Positions 1-12,420 of a DNA stretch of 64,000 bases are shown piece by piece; the stretch's first letter is position 1; each line of letters starts with the position of its first letter. Location: positions 147,161,549 through 147,225,548 of the forward strand of contig NC_081840.1 of assembly GCF_963259705.1 (NCBI RefSeq), read 5' to 3'. Under the pieces are notes generated by a model, which worked only from the letters and a program-made list of their open reading frames with translations, had not been told where the DNA came from and ran no database searches. This stretch comes from Myotis daubentonii (lineage: Eukaryota > Chordata > Mammalia > Chiroptera > Vespertilionidae). Both the position numbers and the translations under genes were made by a program.

Positions 1-320
1 GATTGGGGCTGTGGGGGACCTTTGGGGTGGTGCTGGGTTGGGGGGAGAGTCTGCAGGAGCTTGGCCAGCCAGCCCCACCCCCTATTGGGGTGGGGGGGCG
101 ATCAGGGATGGGCTGGGAGGGGGGAGGAGCTGAGGTCTGATTGGGGTGGGGTGGGCTGATCGGGGGTGGGGCAGGCCAGGGGCAAGGGCTGTGGGGGGGT
201 TGGCTGGCCAACCCCACCCCCAGATCGGCTCGTTTGCTGACCACAGTGAGCATCACAGCCACCGGTTATTTCTTTCGTTACGTTGTTACAGTTGCTGGCT
301 TTTTATATATACAAATAAGA
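1..320 (-). mobile_element. HeliBat-type Helitron, 5' part, cut by window start
   Basis: The right edge read on the minus strand gives the TATATATAAAAAGCC start typical of bat non-autonomous Helitrons, followed by the CACTGACC/CACCGGT type block that also follows the start of the copies at 22730-23101 and 61471-61729. The 3' end (hairpin plus CTAG) lies left of the window. The interior at 1-210 is very G-rich on the plus strand. The terminal TC is degenerate, so the right boundary is approximate. The short open frames here follow from the G-rich composition. Confidence 0.75.
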
Positions 321-551
321 GTATAAATTCAATAAAATAAAATATTAAAGCCAAATGATAAAACATTAGAATGAGGTAGAAGGAAATTTGATCCCAAAAT
401 ATGAAGAGTAAAAACAAAAAATAATTTTAAAATTAATAAATAGATTTCAAAAAGCAATCAATTCAATTGGCAACACAGGAAAGCTAGTTATTGTCATAGA
501 GGAAAAGCTTGAAAGAATCACAGAGGATGGACATGAAAAAAGAGATAACAG

Positions 552-758
552 TCCAGCTGGTGTCGCTCAGTAGTTGAGCATAGACCTATGAACCTGGAGG
601 TCAAAGTTGGATTCCTGGTCAGGGCGTTGCCTGGGCTGCAGGCTGGATCCCCAGTAAGCGGCATACAGGAGGAAGCTGATCAATTATTCACTCTCATCAC
701 TGATGTCTCTCTCTCTCTCTCCTTTCCTCTCTGGAATCAATAAAAATATATATTTTTT
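552..758 (+). mobile_element. VES SINE
   Basis: A tRNA-derived SINE: box A-like GCTCAGTAGTTGAGC, box B-like GGATTCC, the TCTCTCATCACTGATG block, a CT-rich stretch and an AATAAAAATATAT tail. It is flanked by an imperfect duplication, AAAAAAGAGATAACAG at about 536-551 and AAAAAGTGATAACAG at 759-773. That indicates L1-mediated insertion and sets both ends. Confidence 0.93.
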
Positions 759-780
759 AAAAAGTGATAACAGCATTTTT

Positions 781-1160
781 TTAAAAACTCTTTATTGTTG
801 AAAGTATTACATATGTATCCTTTTTCCCCCCGTTGACCTCTCCCAGCCTGCTCCCCCCTCCCAGCACAAGGCCCTCACCCCACTATTATCTATGTCCATT
901 TGTTGAGCTTATATGCATGCATACAAGTCTTTTTGTTGATTTCTTACCATCCCCCTTCCCCCTTCCCTTCCTTCCCTCTGAAGTTTGAGGGTCTGTTCGA
1001 TGCTTCTATGTCTCTGGATCTATTTTTGTTCATCAGTTTATGTTGTTCATTATATTCCACAAATGAGTGAGATTATGTGATACTTATCTTTCTCCAATTG
1101 GCTTATTTCACTTAGCATAATACTCTCCAGGTCCATCCATGCTGTTGCAAATGGTAGATT
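781..1160 (-). mobile_element. 5'-truncated L1 3' end
   Basis: Read on the minus strand, the sequence is the terminal ORF2/3' UTR region of a mammalian L1: the 'atggatggacctggagag..attatgctaagtgaaataag' type block, then a purine-rich UTR ending in CAACAATAAAGAG and poly-A. ACAGCATTTT occurs at both ends (770-780 and 1161-1170), a convincing target-site duplication for a 5'-truncated copy of about 380 bp. Confidence 0.85.
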
Positions 1161-1170
1161 ACAGCATTTT

Positions 1171-2125
1171 AAGAGAAATTAATGAATGAAGAAAGCAAAA
1201 ATAATCCAATTAAGGATAATTGTTATCCACATAGTACAATAAATTTATATTAAAATATAAAGTATTATAGTATTATATTTTAATAAGAAATAAGGAAATA
1301 ATTCTGTAAGCATCCAGGCTTTAAAGGAAATCATTTATAAGGGAAATAACTTAGGTTGATCTCAAGCATTTCTACAGCAGTATTCTATGCCAGGAGACAA
1401 CTGAGCAATATTTACAAAATTCTGAAGGGAATAAAAAGTATGACCCAAGAATACTGTGCTTTAAAAAAATAAAAAAAATAAAGAAAGAAAAAGAATATTG
1501 TACTTTGTTTTAATGGCATTCAAGTATAAAGGCAATAAATCAACAATCATTCTCAAATATGAAATAGTTTGAGGAATATACAACCCGCTAGCTTTACTTG
1601 ATAAGTGTAGATACTCAAAAGAAAACCCAAAATAAAAAAAATTTTAAACTCAGGAATAATAAGGTCTTGGTAGTAATTTAAAATTTATAATTAATTTAAA
1701 AATATTATGAGAAATATGGTTTCTGAAACAAATGAGTATTAAGTGCTGGGACAATGAGGAAAAAAATCAAGAAAGCTGTTTATGGGATTAGTTAACACCA
1801 AGCTCTTTTGCTGCAGGGAGTCAATTGCCACTACCTAAAAATTGTTTTAAATGTAAAAACACAATGTCTTCAACTTCTTCATAAACTTCCATTATCTATT
1901 TTCTTTACCTAAGCAAAATATTTCAGAAAAAATATCTTTTGTGATGAATTAATGATAAATAGACATATTTAAACATACATATTGTACATAGCTATCCATA
2001 TATATGAAGTTTTATGATTCCTTTATATTTCAGTTCAGTTTGATTTTATGTTTAATTCAATTCAAAGTATATATAATTTTTATCAGAAACAGTATCAATA
2101 ACTTGATCTCATTTTTATAAAAGTA
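1171..2125. other. No recognised gene or repeat
   Basis: AT-rich sequence with many short A and T runs and frequent stops in all frames. No repeat family, RNA gene or coding signal could be recognised. Confidence 0.5.
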
Positions 2126-2305
2126 CTAGAGGCCTGCCCAGTGCACAAATTCATGCACTGGTGGGGTCCGGCTGGCCTGCCCCCGTTACAGCCAATCAGG
2201 CTGGGCGGCCTGGGGAAGGCCATGGGCATTTGGCTGGCTGGCCCAGGCCCTGGTCGAACTCCAGGTAGAGGGGACAATTGTACTTTAGCCTTTTATTATA
2301 TAGGA
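2126..2305 (-). mobile_element. Short HeliBat-type Helitron (180 bp)
   Basis: On the minus strand the element begins TCCTATATAATAAAAGG and ends with the GTGCAC..hairpin followed by GGCCTCTAG. The flanks are A before the TC and T after the CTAG, as expected for Helitron insertion between A and T without target duplication. It has no coding capacity. The open frames overlapping it are incidental. Confidence 0.92.
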
Positions 2306-2344
2306 TATCTTCCCATCTTTCTTCTATATAATTATATAGAAGAA

Positions 2345-2465
2345 GATTTGACTATGGTTGGTGGGCACACAATGCAATATACAAATGATATATCATAGAA
2401 TTGTACATTTGAAACCTACATAATTTTATTAACCAATGTCATATCAATAAATTTAATTTTTAAAA
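2345..2465 (+). mobile_element. L1 3' terminal fragment
   Basis: Contains the bat/mammal L1 tail signature: GTACATTTGAAACCTA, then TTATTAACCAATGTCAT and CAATAAATTTAAT with an A-rich end. The same tail recurs at 39720-40010 on this strand and at 24785-24913 and 38771-38853 on the other. Severely 5' truncated. Confidence 0.8.
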
Positions 2466-4165
2466 AGATGTCTATAATGTTTAACAAATGTTGATGTTTG
2501 TTACTGGGCGTTGGGAATACATTTTTTTTCAATTATTTTAATCTTATTTTTACTGGATTATCTGGAGTCATAGTATGGGCACGTGTCAATTTTATAGAAA
2601 TGGCAAAGTGATTGTTCCATTAAAAAATAATGAAAATGGGAAGCAAACACAGTAAAATGTCATGATGGTTCATTCTTGCTGGTGGCAAAATGATTATTAC
2701 ATTGCATTTTTTTGTTGTACTTTCCTGTAAAATTTTTAAATTTCTAAAACTTAATTTTGGTTTTAATTTAGAGAGAAAATTAATACAAATCACCAAAACT
2801 CATGATTATTAATTTTTAAAAAATATTTTTGGTCTTCTGCTTATGTTGTAGCTCACACCTCCAGTAAGAACCCGAGCTCAATTTTTAGAAAGTTCCCTCT
2901 TCTTTGTACACCAGATACAAGATGGTGTGAATGAATGCCTGCCGAAGCCTCACCAAGAATTAAACCACTGCCTGGAAATTACCTGCTAAACACTTGAAAT
3001 ATGCCCATGGAACAGTCTGGTTAATATGAAGAAGCAAGGTATTTAGCTCCAAACCCTGTTAAAGAGATACCTGATTGAAGGCTGGGGATAGTAAGTGCAG
3101 TGTGACATACTGTGGAGAGGGGAAGGTGATAGTAGAAATAAGGAGGATAACACTGCACTGCATAAGACTTTTGTGAAGTAACTAAATGCTGATATTGTAG
3201 CAAAATCATAAGAACCCTTGGCAAAATGCTGGGAGAGCAGATTTTATAAAAGAACAACAATAACCATAAACACAACACTAATTGTTCTGCTATTGAACTG
3301 CAGGACATGGGCAACTAGTGAGACTTGGAATGAAAAGTAATGTAGAGTCAGGATTCAAAGCCAAGTAGCTCGGACTCCAAAGCTCGTGTGCTCTCTACCA
3401 CCTAACATTATAAATCAATGTTACTTCATCATAAGCACAGAAATTGAATTTATTTTAAAATGTGATTAAATTAGAAAATCCTAGGGTAGAAGCCTAGAGA
3501 AATGCCAAGGGTATTTTTTTATTATAATTAATCTGAACTTAATTCCAATTTTTAAGGTAAGATTTTTTAATGGGTTATTAAAAATAATTTTAAATTGTGG
3601 TTTTGAAAAAATATTTAATTTAACCATGTTAGGGACAGATCCTAATGATACAGGCATGATGTCAATGACATGAATTTCTGAACTTGAAAACAACCTTAGT
3701 GAGATCTAGACCAATTTTGACAAAAGAACTTCAAGGACATCTAAAGTCTGTTATAATAGAGTTGAGTATCAACACATTCCCTTTAAACGTCTTCCAGACA
3801 GTCTTTTTAAAAGGACATATTTTAAAAAGAAAGAAGATCAATTGTACACCCAAGGTATGAATAATCACATATTGGTCAAATCTACCATAGAAATACTATA
3901 AATACTTCCAAAAATCACTCTTTTGTAGTTCTAAAAGCAATTCATCTGCAAAAAGAATGTTTCCAAGACACTATCATATGCTAAAGCAATTTTTTCACTT
4001 TTCAATATTTCATAGTTAAAAACACTATTTTATAGGTATTTACACAGTTTACAGTGATTCCTTTTTGCTTAGGTATATCTCTCATACATTAATGTCATTT
4101 TTTCTGTGCTTTTTAAATTTGGAATGCTTTTTCCACTTAATTCTAATCTTGTCTCGCATCTTTTA
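2466..4165. other. Unassigned sequence, apart from one MIR remnant
   Basis: AT-rich, stop-rich DNA. Apart from the MIR-like piece at 3335-3420 nothing could be assigned. The open frames of 70-97 codons (for example 3021-3314 minus) have no recognisable protein features. Confidence 0.45.
3335..3420 (+). repeat. MIR SINE remnant
   Basis: The stretch AGTCAGGATTCAAAGCCAAG...CTCGGACTCCAAAGC...GTGCTCTCTACCACC follows the diverged 3' half of the MIR core (AGCCAGGATTCGAACCC..GACTCCAAAGCCC..TTTCCACTACAC). Old and short; no target duplication expected to survive. Confidence 0.65.
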
Positions 4166-4169
4166 TACT

Positions 4170-4640
4170 TAGTTGTGCCCTCTAAGGCTGATTCACAAAA
4201 AGCTGTGAAAGGTAATAGAAAGACTGTAGGGTATGGAGATAAAGTCTATAGTTTAGCTTCGGGCTCGCTCTTGGGTTGTACATTCTATGGGTTTTGATAA
4301 ATGTAAATACTGATGTGTACACACCATTATAGTATCTTACAGAATAGTTTCACTGACATAAAAATACTGTGCTCCACTTATTCATCTATTCCTACTCCCT
4401 AACACTGGGAAACCACTAATCTTTTTATTTCCTCTTCAGTTTTGTCTTTTCCAGAATGTCATACAGTGGAAATCACACAGTAGGTAGCCTTTTCAGATTG
4501 GTTTATTTCACCTACCAACTTGTTTTAATGTTTCTCCAGGTCTTTTCATAGTTTCATAGCTCATTTCATTTTAGCACTGAATGGTATTCCATTGGCCCAA
4601 TGTGTCACAGTTTATTTACAAGAAGTACTTTTAAACTATA
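4170..4640 (-). mobile_element. Old L1M 3' UTR fragment
   Basis: Resembles the antisense of an old L1 3' end: 'gttttgataaatgtaaatac..gtgtacacaccattat', then 'ttttgtcttttccagaatgtcatacagtggaa', 'ttcatagctcatttcattttagcactgaatggtattccattg' and 'acagtttatttac'. Divergence is high. The borders are estimates. Confidence 0.65.
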
Positions 4641-5988
4641 AAACGTAAGAGTAGAAATCATTACCATCTTTGTGACTGTTGAAGTGACATTTCAACATTG
4701 TCAGCTTGACTATGCCTCAACTCTTGGTTTTTGGGTCACTGAGACCTCCTGATTTCTCATTTTTCAGTAACAACAACAACAACAAGAGGGTGTAAAAGTA
4801 TGTTCGAGGCATTGGCTGAAGAGTGTCCAAATATCTCACCCAAAAAAAGCAGTCGGCTTGCAACTGATGCTCCATAGAGTGCTAATGTGACTTGAACTTG
4901 ATGTCAAAAAAAAAAAGTCACTCTTCTTTTCATAGAGACTATGACTAAGAAAATTTCCAGACAAATAAATTGTTTCTCTTTTCTCACCTCCAAAGACCAA
5001 TTCCAACATCAAACCCAGCCTTGGTACTGCAAATTTGAAAAGGGGAAAAAATGAAGTGTCAATTTAGGTATTCTCTGATATGGGCCCAAGCCTAAAACAG
5101 AATATATACAAAGTTAGTGCCAAACCCAGGTTTGGAGCTTAGGGGAAGACCAGCTTCCCTATGTTTTGCCAGGCTAAGAATAACTGACCATGAAATAAGG
5201 GTTCCTCTTTCCGGATGGTAGAACAAAATCATAGTGTCTTTAGACATTGGCATAAAATTTGCTTTACTAACTGACGTTTTTCTCTGAAGAATTCCATTGG
5301 AGGCCATTTTTATTAAGTTCTGGATTCTTATTTCATTTTATTTTTTGGCATGCTAAAGCCATTTGATAAGCCAAATTTAACTTGTAGCTGACAAGCAATT
5401 AGGCATCCTTGTTGGAGTGCCTCTCCTGGGAGCATGATCTATACTTTTCAAAAATTTAATTATTAGTGAGTTCAATGAAAGATATTTACATTGAAGGGTT
5501 CAAGAAAGAAGAAGAGATCTCATAGGAAACAGAAACATGATATCTCTGTATTGTCTGCATCATTTTTAAATCCAGGCACCAACACAACTCAATTACCCAA
5601 TATTATTATAGCAAATCACTCTCTTGTTCAGTGTTGCAGATTCAAAGGGACGTAACTTTTTTTATTATATTTTGTGGGGGAAATGTTTAAAAGAGTCATA
5701 TCATGTAACCGAATTTTAAATGTTTTAACTCAGCGTTAACAAGTATACAAACTGGAAATTAAAACTACAAATTATGTTTGTAGTGATAAATGTTCAAGAG
5801 AGAAGCAGCTCTAATAATTTTTTGAAATAGAGAGAAGGTTCATATGCTCTTTCAGATCCTTTGTTTTAGAACCACAGTCTGCTCATTCACTTCTTCATCC
5901 AGTGTTCTAAATATCTGCCAGAACTTAGCAGGTGAAGCGGGAGAATGTGGCAATAGCTTTCAACTTTGGTTCAATAAAATTAAGCCAT
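4641..5988. other. No recognised gene or repeat
   Basis: AT-rich with a short (AAC)n run near 4780. No coding evidence; the 71-codon minus-strand frame at 5092-5307 resembles no known family to me. Confidence 0.45.
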
Positions 5989-6200
5989 GCCTAGCCGGTA
6001 TGGCTCAGTGGTTGGGTGTCGACCTATGAACCAGGAGGTCATCATTTGATTCCCGATCAAGGCACATACCCAGGTTGGGGGCTCGATCCCCAGGAGGGGG
6101 TAGTGCTGTAGGCAGCCTATCAATGATTCTCTCTCATCATTGAAGTTTCTGTCTCTCCCTCTCCCGTTCTCTCTGAAATCAGTAAAAAACATTTATTAAA
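5989..6200 (+). mobile_element. VES SINE
   Basis: Starts CCTAGCCGGTATGGCTCAGTGG (within the tRNA-like 5' region), then GATTCCCGATCAAGGCACATACCCAGG, CTCGATCCCCAGGAGGGGG, TCTCTCATCATTGAAG and an A-rich tail. Imperfect flanking duplications AAAATTAAGCCATG and AAAAATTAAACCAGG bracket it. Confidence 0.93.
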
Positions 6201-9200
6201 AAAAATTAAACCAGGCTTTTAGGATAGAATGGCAGAGATGAACTGTGATTCCTTAATGTCCATTATTCTTTAATAAATGGTGATTACATCAAAACATCTA
6301 AGACATAATCTTTATGTTTCTAACCTTACCACATCAACAAGCTTACAGCTTTATCTGAGGACTGCCTCAGCTGATTCCCAGTTAATTCTGGCACAAATTT
6401 ATTGTCTTAAAAGAATAAAATGCAATTATTTTATTGCAATAAAATTCATTACTTTGAATATCTACTATTAACTAATTTTGATTCTACTTGAGATCTAATG
6501 TTCTGGGAATTATGTGCCAAGTATTGATTATCATATTCTGCAGTTAAATGTAATTCCATAAACTTTTTATTTTTATGCATTCTTATACTGAAAAAGTCCA
6601 AACTAAAATTAAAATGGTCCCTAAATAAAGTTAAAGCAATTTCAATATTTAGTTCAGGAGTTAAACAGCAAAGTTGCAAACCAAGATAAAACAAATATAG
6701 GACAGACTAATCAGGGAACGTCTCATACTCCCTTTTGCCTTAGAAGAGATTTTCCATATACCAAACCTAATTTCCTTACTGGGTTGGAAGTCCAGATATT
6801 TTCTTAAAAAAAAAATCTAGAATCTGAGAGCAGTAAAATTCCTTCAGTAGTTGATTATACCTAGTTTACCTTTTATTCTCGCTGTTTTCAATTACGTTAC
6901 AAAACCATAAACCATTTCTTCTCACATTGTTCTTGGGTATAGCAAACACATTTACATGGCTCCAATTCAGCTAGCTCCTGAAGAGGAGTATTTGTGATGC
7001 ATTCTATATTGGAAATGACTTATTGCAATTAACACTGTTAAGCCTTGAAAACTACCTATGAGATTTTATTATGTATAGGGGAGGAATTTCCCGTGATGAA
7101 CTTTTTGTTGTTTAAGCATGTTTGCTTATTTAGGCTTATTGGAGAATTATTTCACACCACCACTTTCACTCTCATTAATAACTATATAGTAAATGAGTAT
7201 TTTGCTTGCTCTAAAATGCACATCAACAATTAGTGTCCACTATATGGTAAATACTGAAGGCTGTATTTAATAATTTAAAACAAACAGAGAGAGAGAGAGA
7301 GAGGATTTGGAGAAAGATTGTAAACAAATAAAAAGAACAGTGCTAGGTCACTGGAGTTTCATGTGTATATATAATAATGCTTTTTTCATTAGCATGTATT
7401 TATCTAATTCATGTCTCCATAATTATTTATTGCATATATATCTGAGAAGTAACAAAATCTTCAGAAATCAGAACCTCTTGCTAATAAATTACCTCCTCTA
7501 GGGAAGGAGGGTGTTAATAAGGAGCAGTCACTTCTATGACAGCTCTAAGCAAATGCTAAGGGAGATGATGGATAGCATTTTCATGATTAATGTAGCTCGG
7601 TCATAGAATCTACTTCTCCTCCATAGTTTAGTTTCTCTTTTCTAATTTTCTGGTTAAAAATAGTAAATCAACTTAGTAAAGAGCTAGAGAAGCAATTCTC
7701 AGAACACAGGCAATAGGATGTAAAGGGCACTGGCACAAACAAAACATTCTTGAATCAAAGGGCTTGATTTTTGCCAAAATGAGCCAAGAGGCCAAGCATT
7801 GCCTCCTTCTGCTCGAAGGTGTGCAGTTTACTGGTGTTTGTTTTCATTTCTGAAGAAAAAAATAAAAAATGTCAGTTATTTCACACATTTAGAACCATCT
7901 AAACCTTTTCCTTCTCTCCCACATGCCTGCAGAACTTGGCTCAGAAACCACTCTATCACTGTAAAAATAAATGAGAAGATTGTGCATAATACCATAGAAA
8001 TCCAAGTTAGTGGTGTATTGAGAGGGATCTGCTTTCCTATTCCCAGATGATTGAATTAAGGCATGAACTGCAGGGAATGCTTTCAAAATAACTCTGTTCA
8101 TTATAGATGCTTTTGGAGGAGGAATCCAACATGTTCAAAATCCCAAAGGCTGCTCTGCTATACTGAGTGGTCTTTGGATTGACATCCATACTAGTCAGCT
8201 TGCAACAAGCTCAAATCCCACCACAGCTCTGCTGGCCAAAATATTTTTATTGTAGAAACCATCAGGAAAATGGCTTCATATAGGTTGATCTTGCATTAGA
8301 GCTACATTGAATATGGGTGTTTAAAATATGTGAGTTAAATTTGCCTTCTATAGGAATGCAATCATGTCTTTGTTTTTTGTGGTGATGAGTGTGGACATCA
8401 TGGTAATGGAATGGACATATACTCTAGTTCCAATCCTAGGAACCTCCAGTGCATAATAGATGCACAGGAAATATATAACTATGGAGCCAAAAAATTCAGC
8501 CAAAATATTGTCTCTATAGAAGAAATCAATTACAAGATACACAGTTGGTTTGCAAAGAAATTATATCTTTAATTTCTACATCAACATATAAGAAAAAATG
8601 TTTTACCATAAAGTTAATTTGGAGGTAATGTGATATTTACCTGATGGTCATAAGTATTTTTTTCCAAAAATCCGAAATTCCTACTTTGTGTTTTTAGCTG
8701 TAATCCTTATTCCTCTTGTATCTGCCAAAAAGCAAGTTTGTTCCCTTTGACCTCTAGTTCTTGTACCTCAATTTTATCTCCCTTCCTCCTCACTCAATAT
8801 AATAAATAAATACATATTCATCCTCACAGAATCAGAATAACATGTAGGTGCAATTAGTTCTCTTCTGTGAATCAGTGATACTTTCTCAAGAAATAATTCC
8901 TATCAAAAAATCAAACTCTTTTATTGAATTCACCAGTCACTTACCACAAACATGAAGGTATTACATTCTTAAGCTATCCTGCCCCAGGGGAATCTAACAA
9001 TCTAAAGTTGTTTCAAATTTTTAAAGATGTGTTCACATTTTTGTCCTTATATAGACAACATCTGGGTCAGATGAGATAGGAAGAACTTGTGGAGAATTCC
9101 CTACATAGCTGTCTAAGAAAACAAAGAGACTTGTTAACAGGAGAGATAACCCAATTAGAATAACTGGCATTTTCTAGGCATGGTTAGATGATGAAGATTC

Positions 9201-9520
9201 AGTTTGGCTCTCACCCAATCTCACCTCCTGCTGCATACACAAGGAATCTGCACTAATATTGAAGAACCACAAATCTCCAGGGAAATAAAATGAATTTGGC
9301 CTCATTTATGAAGGTTATTCTCTCCTACACATAGTACAAGCTTTGAGAGTGAGAAGAGGGATTTAGATGACAAAAGCAAAAGAGATGGATTAATTTATTT
9401 TTCATTAGGAAACTACTTTTTATCTCTCCATTTTTTTAACTGCATAACTCTTTAATGCTATTAAATTATAATTTCCCCATTGCATCAGAAGAAATTACAC
9501 CATAAAAATAAAGCAGCTCT
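6201..9520. other. Long stretch without recognisable genes
   Basis: AT-rich, single-copy-looking DNA with a (GA)n run at about 7287-7302. Many short chance frames. I see no intact coding exon, no RNA gene and no recent transposon. Confidence 0.45.
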
Positions 9521-9523
9521 TAC

Positions 9524-9790
9524 CTGAGATATAGCCATCAGAGTATTTCAATCTACCCAATGTACTATCTGGCTGACTCAGACACTGAATGCAGAAAACT
9601 GAGTCTGTTTCTTCTCTCTCACTTAACGGCGAGGCAAACACACTGTCAGCACTCAATTAATGAACAATGACCCAAAGTCCTGGGAGGCAATCTGTGGTCC
9701 GCTCCTGGACATCCTTCCCTCTGGCATGGCTCACTGCGCAGTGATGGATCTGGCTGCCGCTCCTACTGAAATGATGGAAAATATCTGACA
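9524..9790 (-). other. Candidate minus-strand exon ending at a splice donor
   Basis: On the minus strand, CTCAG at 9528-9524 is followed by GTAAGAGC, a strong consensus splice donor. The preceding ~260 bp are less AT-rich than the surroundings and hold several CpGs and no recognisable repeat. This would fit a non-coding first or untranslated exon. No acceptor, promoter or partner exon was identified, so this is a suggestion only; a chance donor is quite possible. Confidence 0.2.
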
Positions 9791-10249
9791 CTTGACTCAA
9801 GTGGGGGGTAATCTCTTCTTTGTGAGGCATCACCAACTTACCAAGGAGGTAAGCAGTGAGAAAAACAACTTCTTTTCACTGCTTGTCAGAGGCAGTAAAA
9901 TTGTACATAGCTTTTGATAAAACCTTGAAACATACAAAGAGAAGGATTTACATCATCTGCATTCAAGTGGATTTCTATAAGAGATTAGCTGTTTCTTGAA
10001 AAAGTTAGACACCTATTGGGAAGAAATGTGGCATTGCGTAGTATCCAGTCACTTTTTAACACTGAGAGTACTATATTACTATTAAACTTTTTAAAAAAAA
10101 AAAAAAAACCCTAGCCACCAAGTACAAAGTGTTTTCAAACATCTAGGAAACATGGAAAATATCTAAAAATGAAGACATTTTTTTTGCTGTTGTCTTGCTC
10201 AATGAAGTTTAAGGAGCAGGGCTCTGGGACTGAAATGTTCAAACTTGTA

Positions 10250-10467
10250 GCCCTAGCTGATTTGGCTCAGTAGATAGAGCATTGGCCTGCATACTGAAGG
10301 GTCCCAGGTTTGATTCTGGTCAAGGGCACATGCCCGGGCTGAAGGCTCCATCCCCAGTAAGAAGCATGCAGGAGGCAGCCAATCAATGATTCTCATCATT
10401 GATGTTTCTCTTTCTCTCTCCCTCTCCCTTCCTCTCTGAAAGCAATAAAAACATATTTTTTAAAAAA
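10250..10467 (+). mobile_element. VES SINE
   Basis: Near-complete copy: CCCTAGCTGATTTGGCTCAG, GATAGAGCATTGGCCTGC, GGTTTGATTCTGGTCAAGG, GGAGGCAGCCAATCAATG, CT-rich stretch and AATAAAAACAT tail. No clear target duplication was found. Confidence 0.92.
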
Positions 10468-10873
10468 GAAAGCAACCAAACAAATTATTCTTACCAGAAT
10501 AACATGACAAACACAGCAAATAAAACATTAATTTATCAAGATATGACTATGAATGTAAAGTAAGTAGTATTTTTAGGGGTGTCTGCTTCTTGACGTAGGT
10601 CCTCCCTTCCCTGAGAGTTGTCTATAACCATGAGGTCATTTTGGGAGTACCCCTTGTTGTCCTCTATGTGGGTGGGCCAGGGATGAGTACCTGCTCTATT
10701 CAGATTAGCTTTTTCATGAATTGAAACTGGGAACATGACATTTCAGTCAATTGTTGGCAGTACAGCATAGAGAGAATGTCAGTACCTGAATGGAACAGCC
10801 ATTTCCTGTCATAAAGTAAGAGAGAGAGGAAGAAGGAGAGAGGTTGCCATAATCAAAGGTTTGAGTAATAGAT
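10468..10873. other. No recognised gene or repeat
   Basis: Short spacer between two VES copies; no assignable content. Confidence 0.5.
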
Positions 10874-10887
10874 GAAAGAAGCATCCA

Positions 10888-11113
10888 GCCCTAACTGGTT
10901 TGGCTCAGTGTAGAGCATCGGCTTTCAGACTGAAATGTCCCAGGTTCAATTCTGGTCAAGGGCATGTACCTTGGTTGCGGGCACATCCCCAGTAGGAGGT
11001 GTGTAGGAGGCAGCTGATCGATGTTTCTCTCTCATCGATGTTTCTAATTCTCTATCTCTCTCCCTTCCTCTCTGTAAAAAATCAATAAAATATATTTTTT
11101 AAAAAAAAAAAAA
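10888..11113 (+). mobile_element. VES SINE with 14-bp target duplication
   Basis: Complete VES with poly-A tail. GAAAGAAGCATCCA is perfectly repeated at 10874-10887 and 11114-11127. The perfect duplication suggests a fairly recent insertion. Confidence 0.96.
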
Positions 11114-11129
11114 GAAAGAAGCATCCATT

Positions 11130-11240
11130 GCAATTGCATCCTGCCATTTACCAGCTGTGTGTCTGTCTGTTAACTAAAGAGTTGTGTAATAATAGTATCT
11201 CCCTCTTAGTAGGCATATCAGAAATGCTAGCTCTTATAAC
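11130..11240 (+). repeat. MIR SINE remnant
   Basis: GCCATTTACCAGCTGTGTG...AATAATAGTATCTCCCTCTTAG follows the MIR core (CCACTTACTAGCTGTGTG..AATAATAGTACCTACCTCATAG) in order. Confidence 0.7.
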
Positions 11241-11339
11241 TCCAGAACACTCAAAAAAGGTGGCAATTGTGACTTGGCAGAATTAAAATTCACAGAAGAT
11301 GAATTGGAGCTCAGTATTGAAAGATAGATATAATTTCAA

Positions 11340-11600
11340 AAGTAGAAAAGACATTCTAGGCAGGGGAAATAGAAGAAGCAAAGATACACAGATGTGAAAA
11401 TGCATAGCCTAGTCACATTGCTGCAATAGAGAGTTGTAAGAGATGTAGAAAGTGAAAGGAAATAAGCAGTAAATGATTTTTAGTGCCAAGTGATGGAACT
11501 TGAGCATTAATCTGGAGGAAATAGAAGACTGTCAAAGACAGTGTTTAATCTTTTAAAGTTAGAGAGAAACAATCATATCTGTGTTTTAGGAAAATAGAAA
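11340..11600 (+). repeat. L2-like LINE remnant
   Basis: Stepwise similarity to the L2 3' region: 'gacattctaggcagggga..agaagcaaagatac', 'agtgatggaacttgagc'. Highly diverged; the family name is tentative. Confidence 0.45.
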
Positions 11601-12420
11601 TACGAAAATATGATACTATGAGGACAGAATGAAGACAATGAAATCAGTTAGAAGGCTTTTGCTGTGGCGCTGGAATTTCCCCCTACCTATGTGATGTTCT
11701 TACATAAAGAGAAATAGAATGTTGATTTCTGCATTTGAGAACCAGATGTTTAAAATACCTAGGCTTACCCAAAGGCCATTTTATTCATGGATTTCTACAT
11801 CTAAAACACATGTTTCACTCTTTAACACCCAGTTCAGGATACCCAGGGGGAAGAAACCATCCAAAAATGGGCTTTCTATATCCAGGCTCTAATAATAGAT
11901 AACAGATCTGCTTTAATGCCCCGTATCCACAATTTATCAGAAGTTCCTTATACCATACCTGGCATATCGAAGACTGGTAACTGGAAGGATATTTTAATTT
12001 ATTATTTATACCCTGCTTTTCCCCAAGATGGTTTTCAAGGCAATGTACCCTAAAGTATGAATGAATACATTCCACACTTCTCTTGGGGATCCAAGAACTA
12101 CAATAAAAAAAAAAAATAAAAAAGCACCTCTAAGTCACAGGCCCATCCTAGATTCTTGTACTCCTTTGTCATCCTTTGGGAAATTCATACAGATTTACAT
12201 TTTTGTTCTTTATAATGAGTAATAGCAAAAGGATAAAATAAAAATATGAGATTGAAGGAGATTGGAGCTCAGCTAAGCAAAAGATGAAAGAGACTACGAT
12301 CAAGGCCAATACCCAAGGAAATGGGGAAAGGAGGGAAATAGGATTGAGTTCGTGATTACAAAGGAAGAGCTTTGCCAAGGGAGCCTGTTAAAGCCAATCA
12401 GAATAGAGAATATAAAAGTA
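11601..12420. other. No recognised gene or repeat
   Basis: AT-rich spacer. The 86-codon minus frame at 11815-12075 shows no recognisable domain. Confidence 0.45.

Noticed and set aside
10250..10330. tRNA gene suggested by box A and box B motifs (here and in the other VES copies)
   Set aside because: The motifs belong to the tRNA-derived head of the VES SINE; no tRNA cloverleaf with intact stems is present and the copies continue into a SINE body and A-rich tail.
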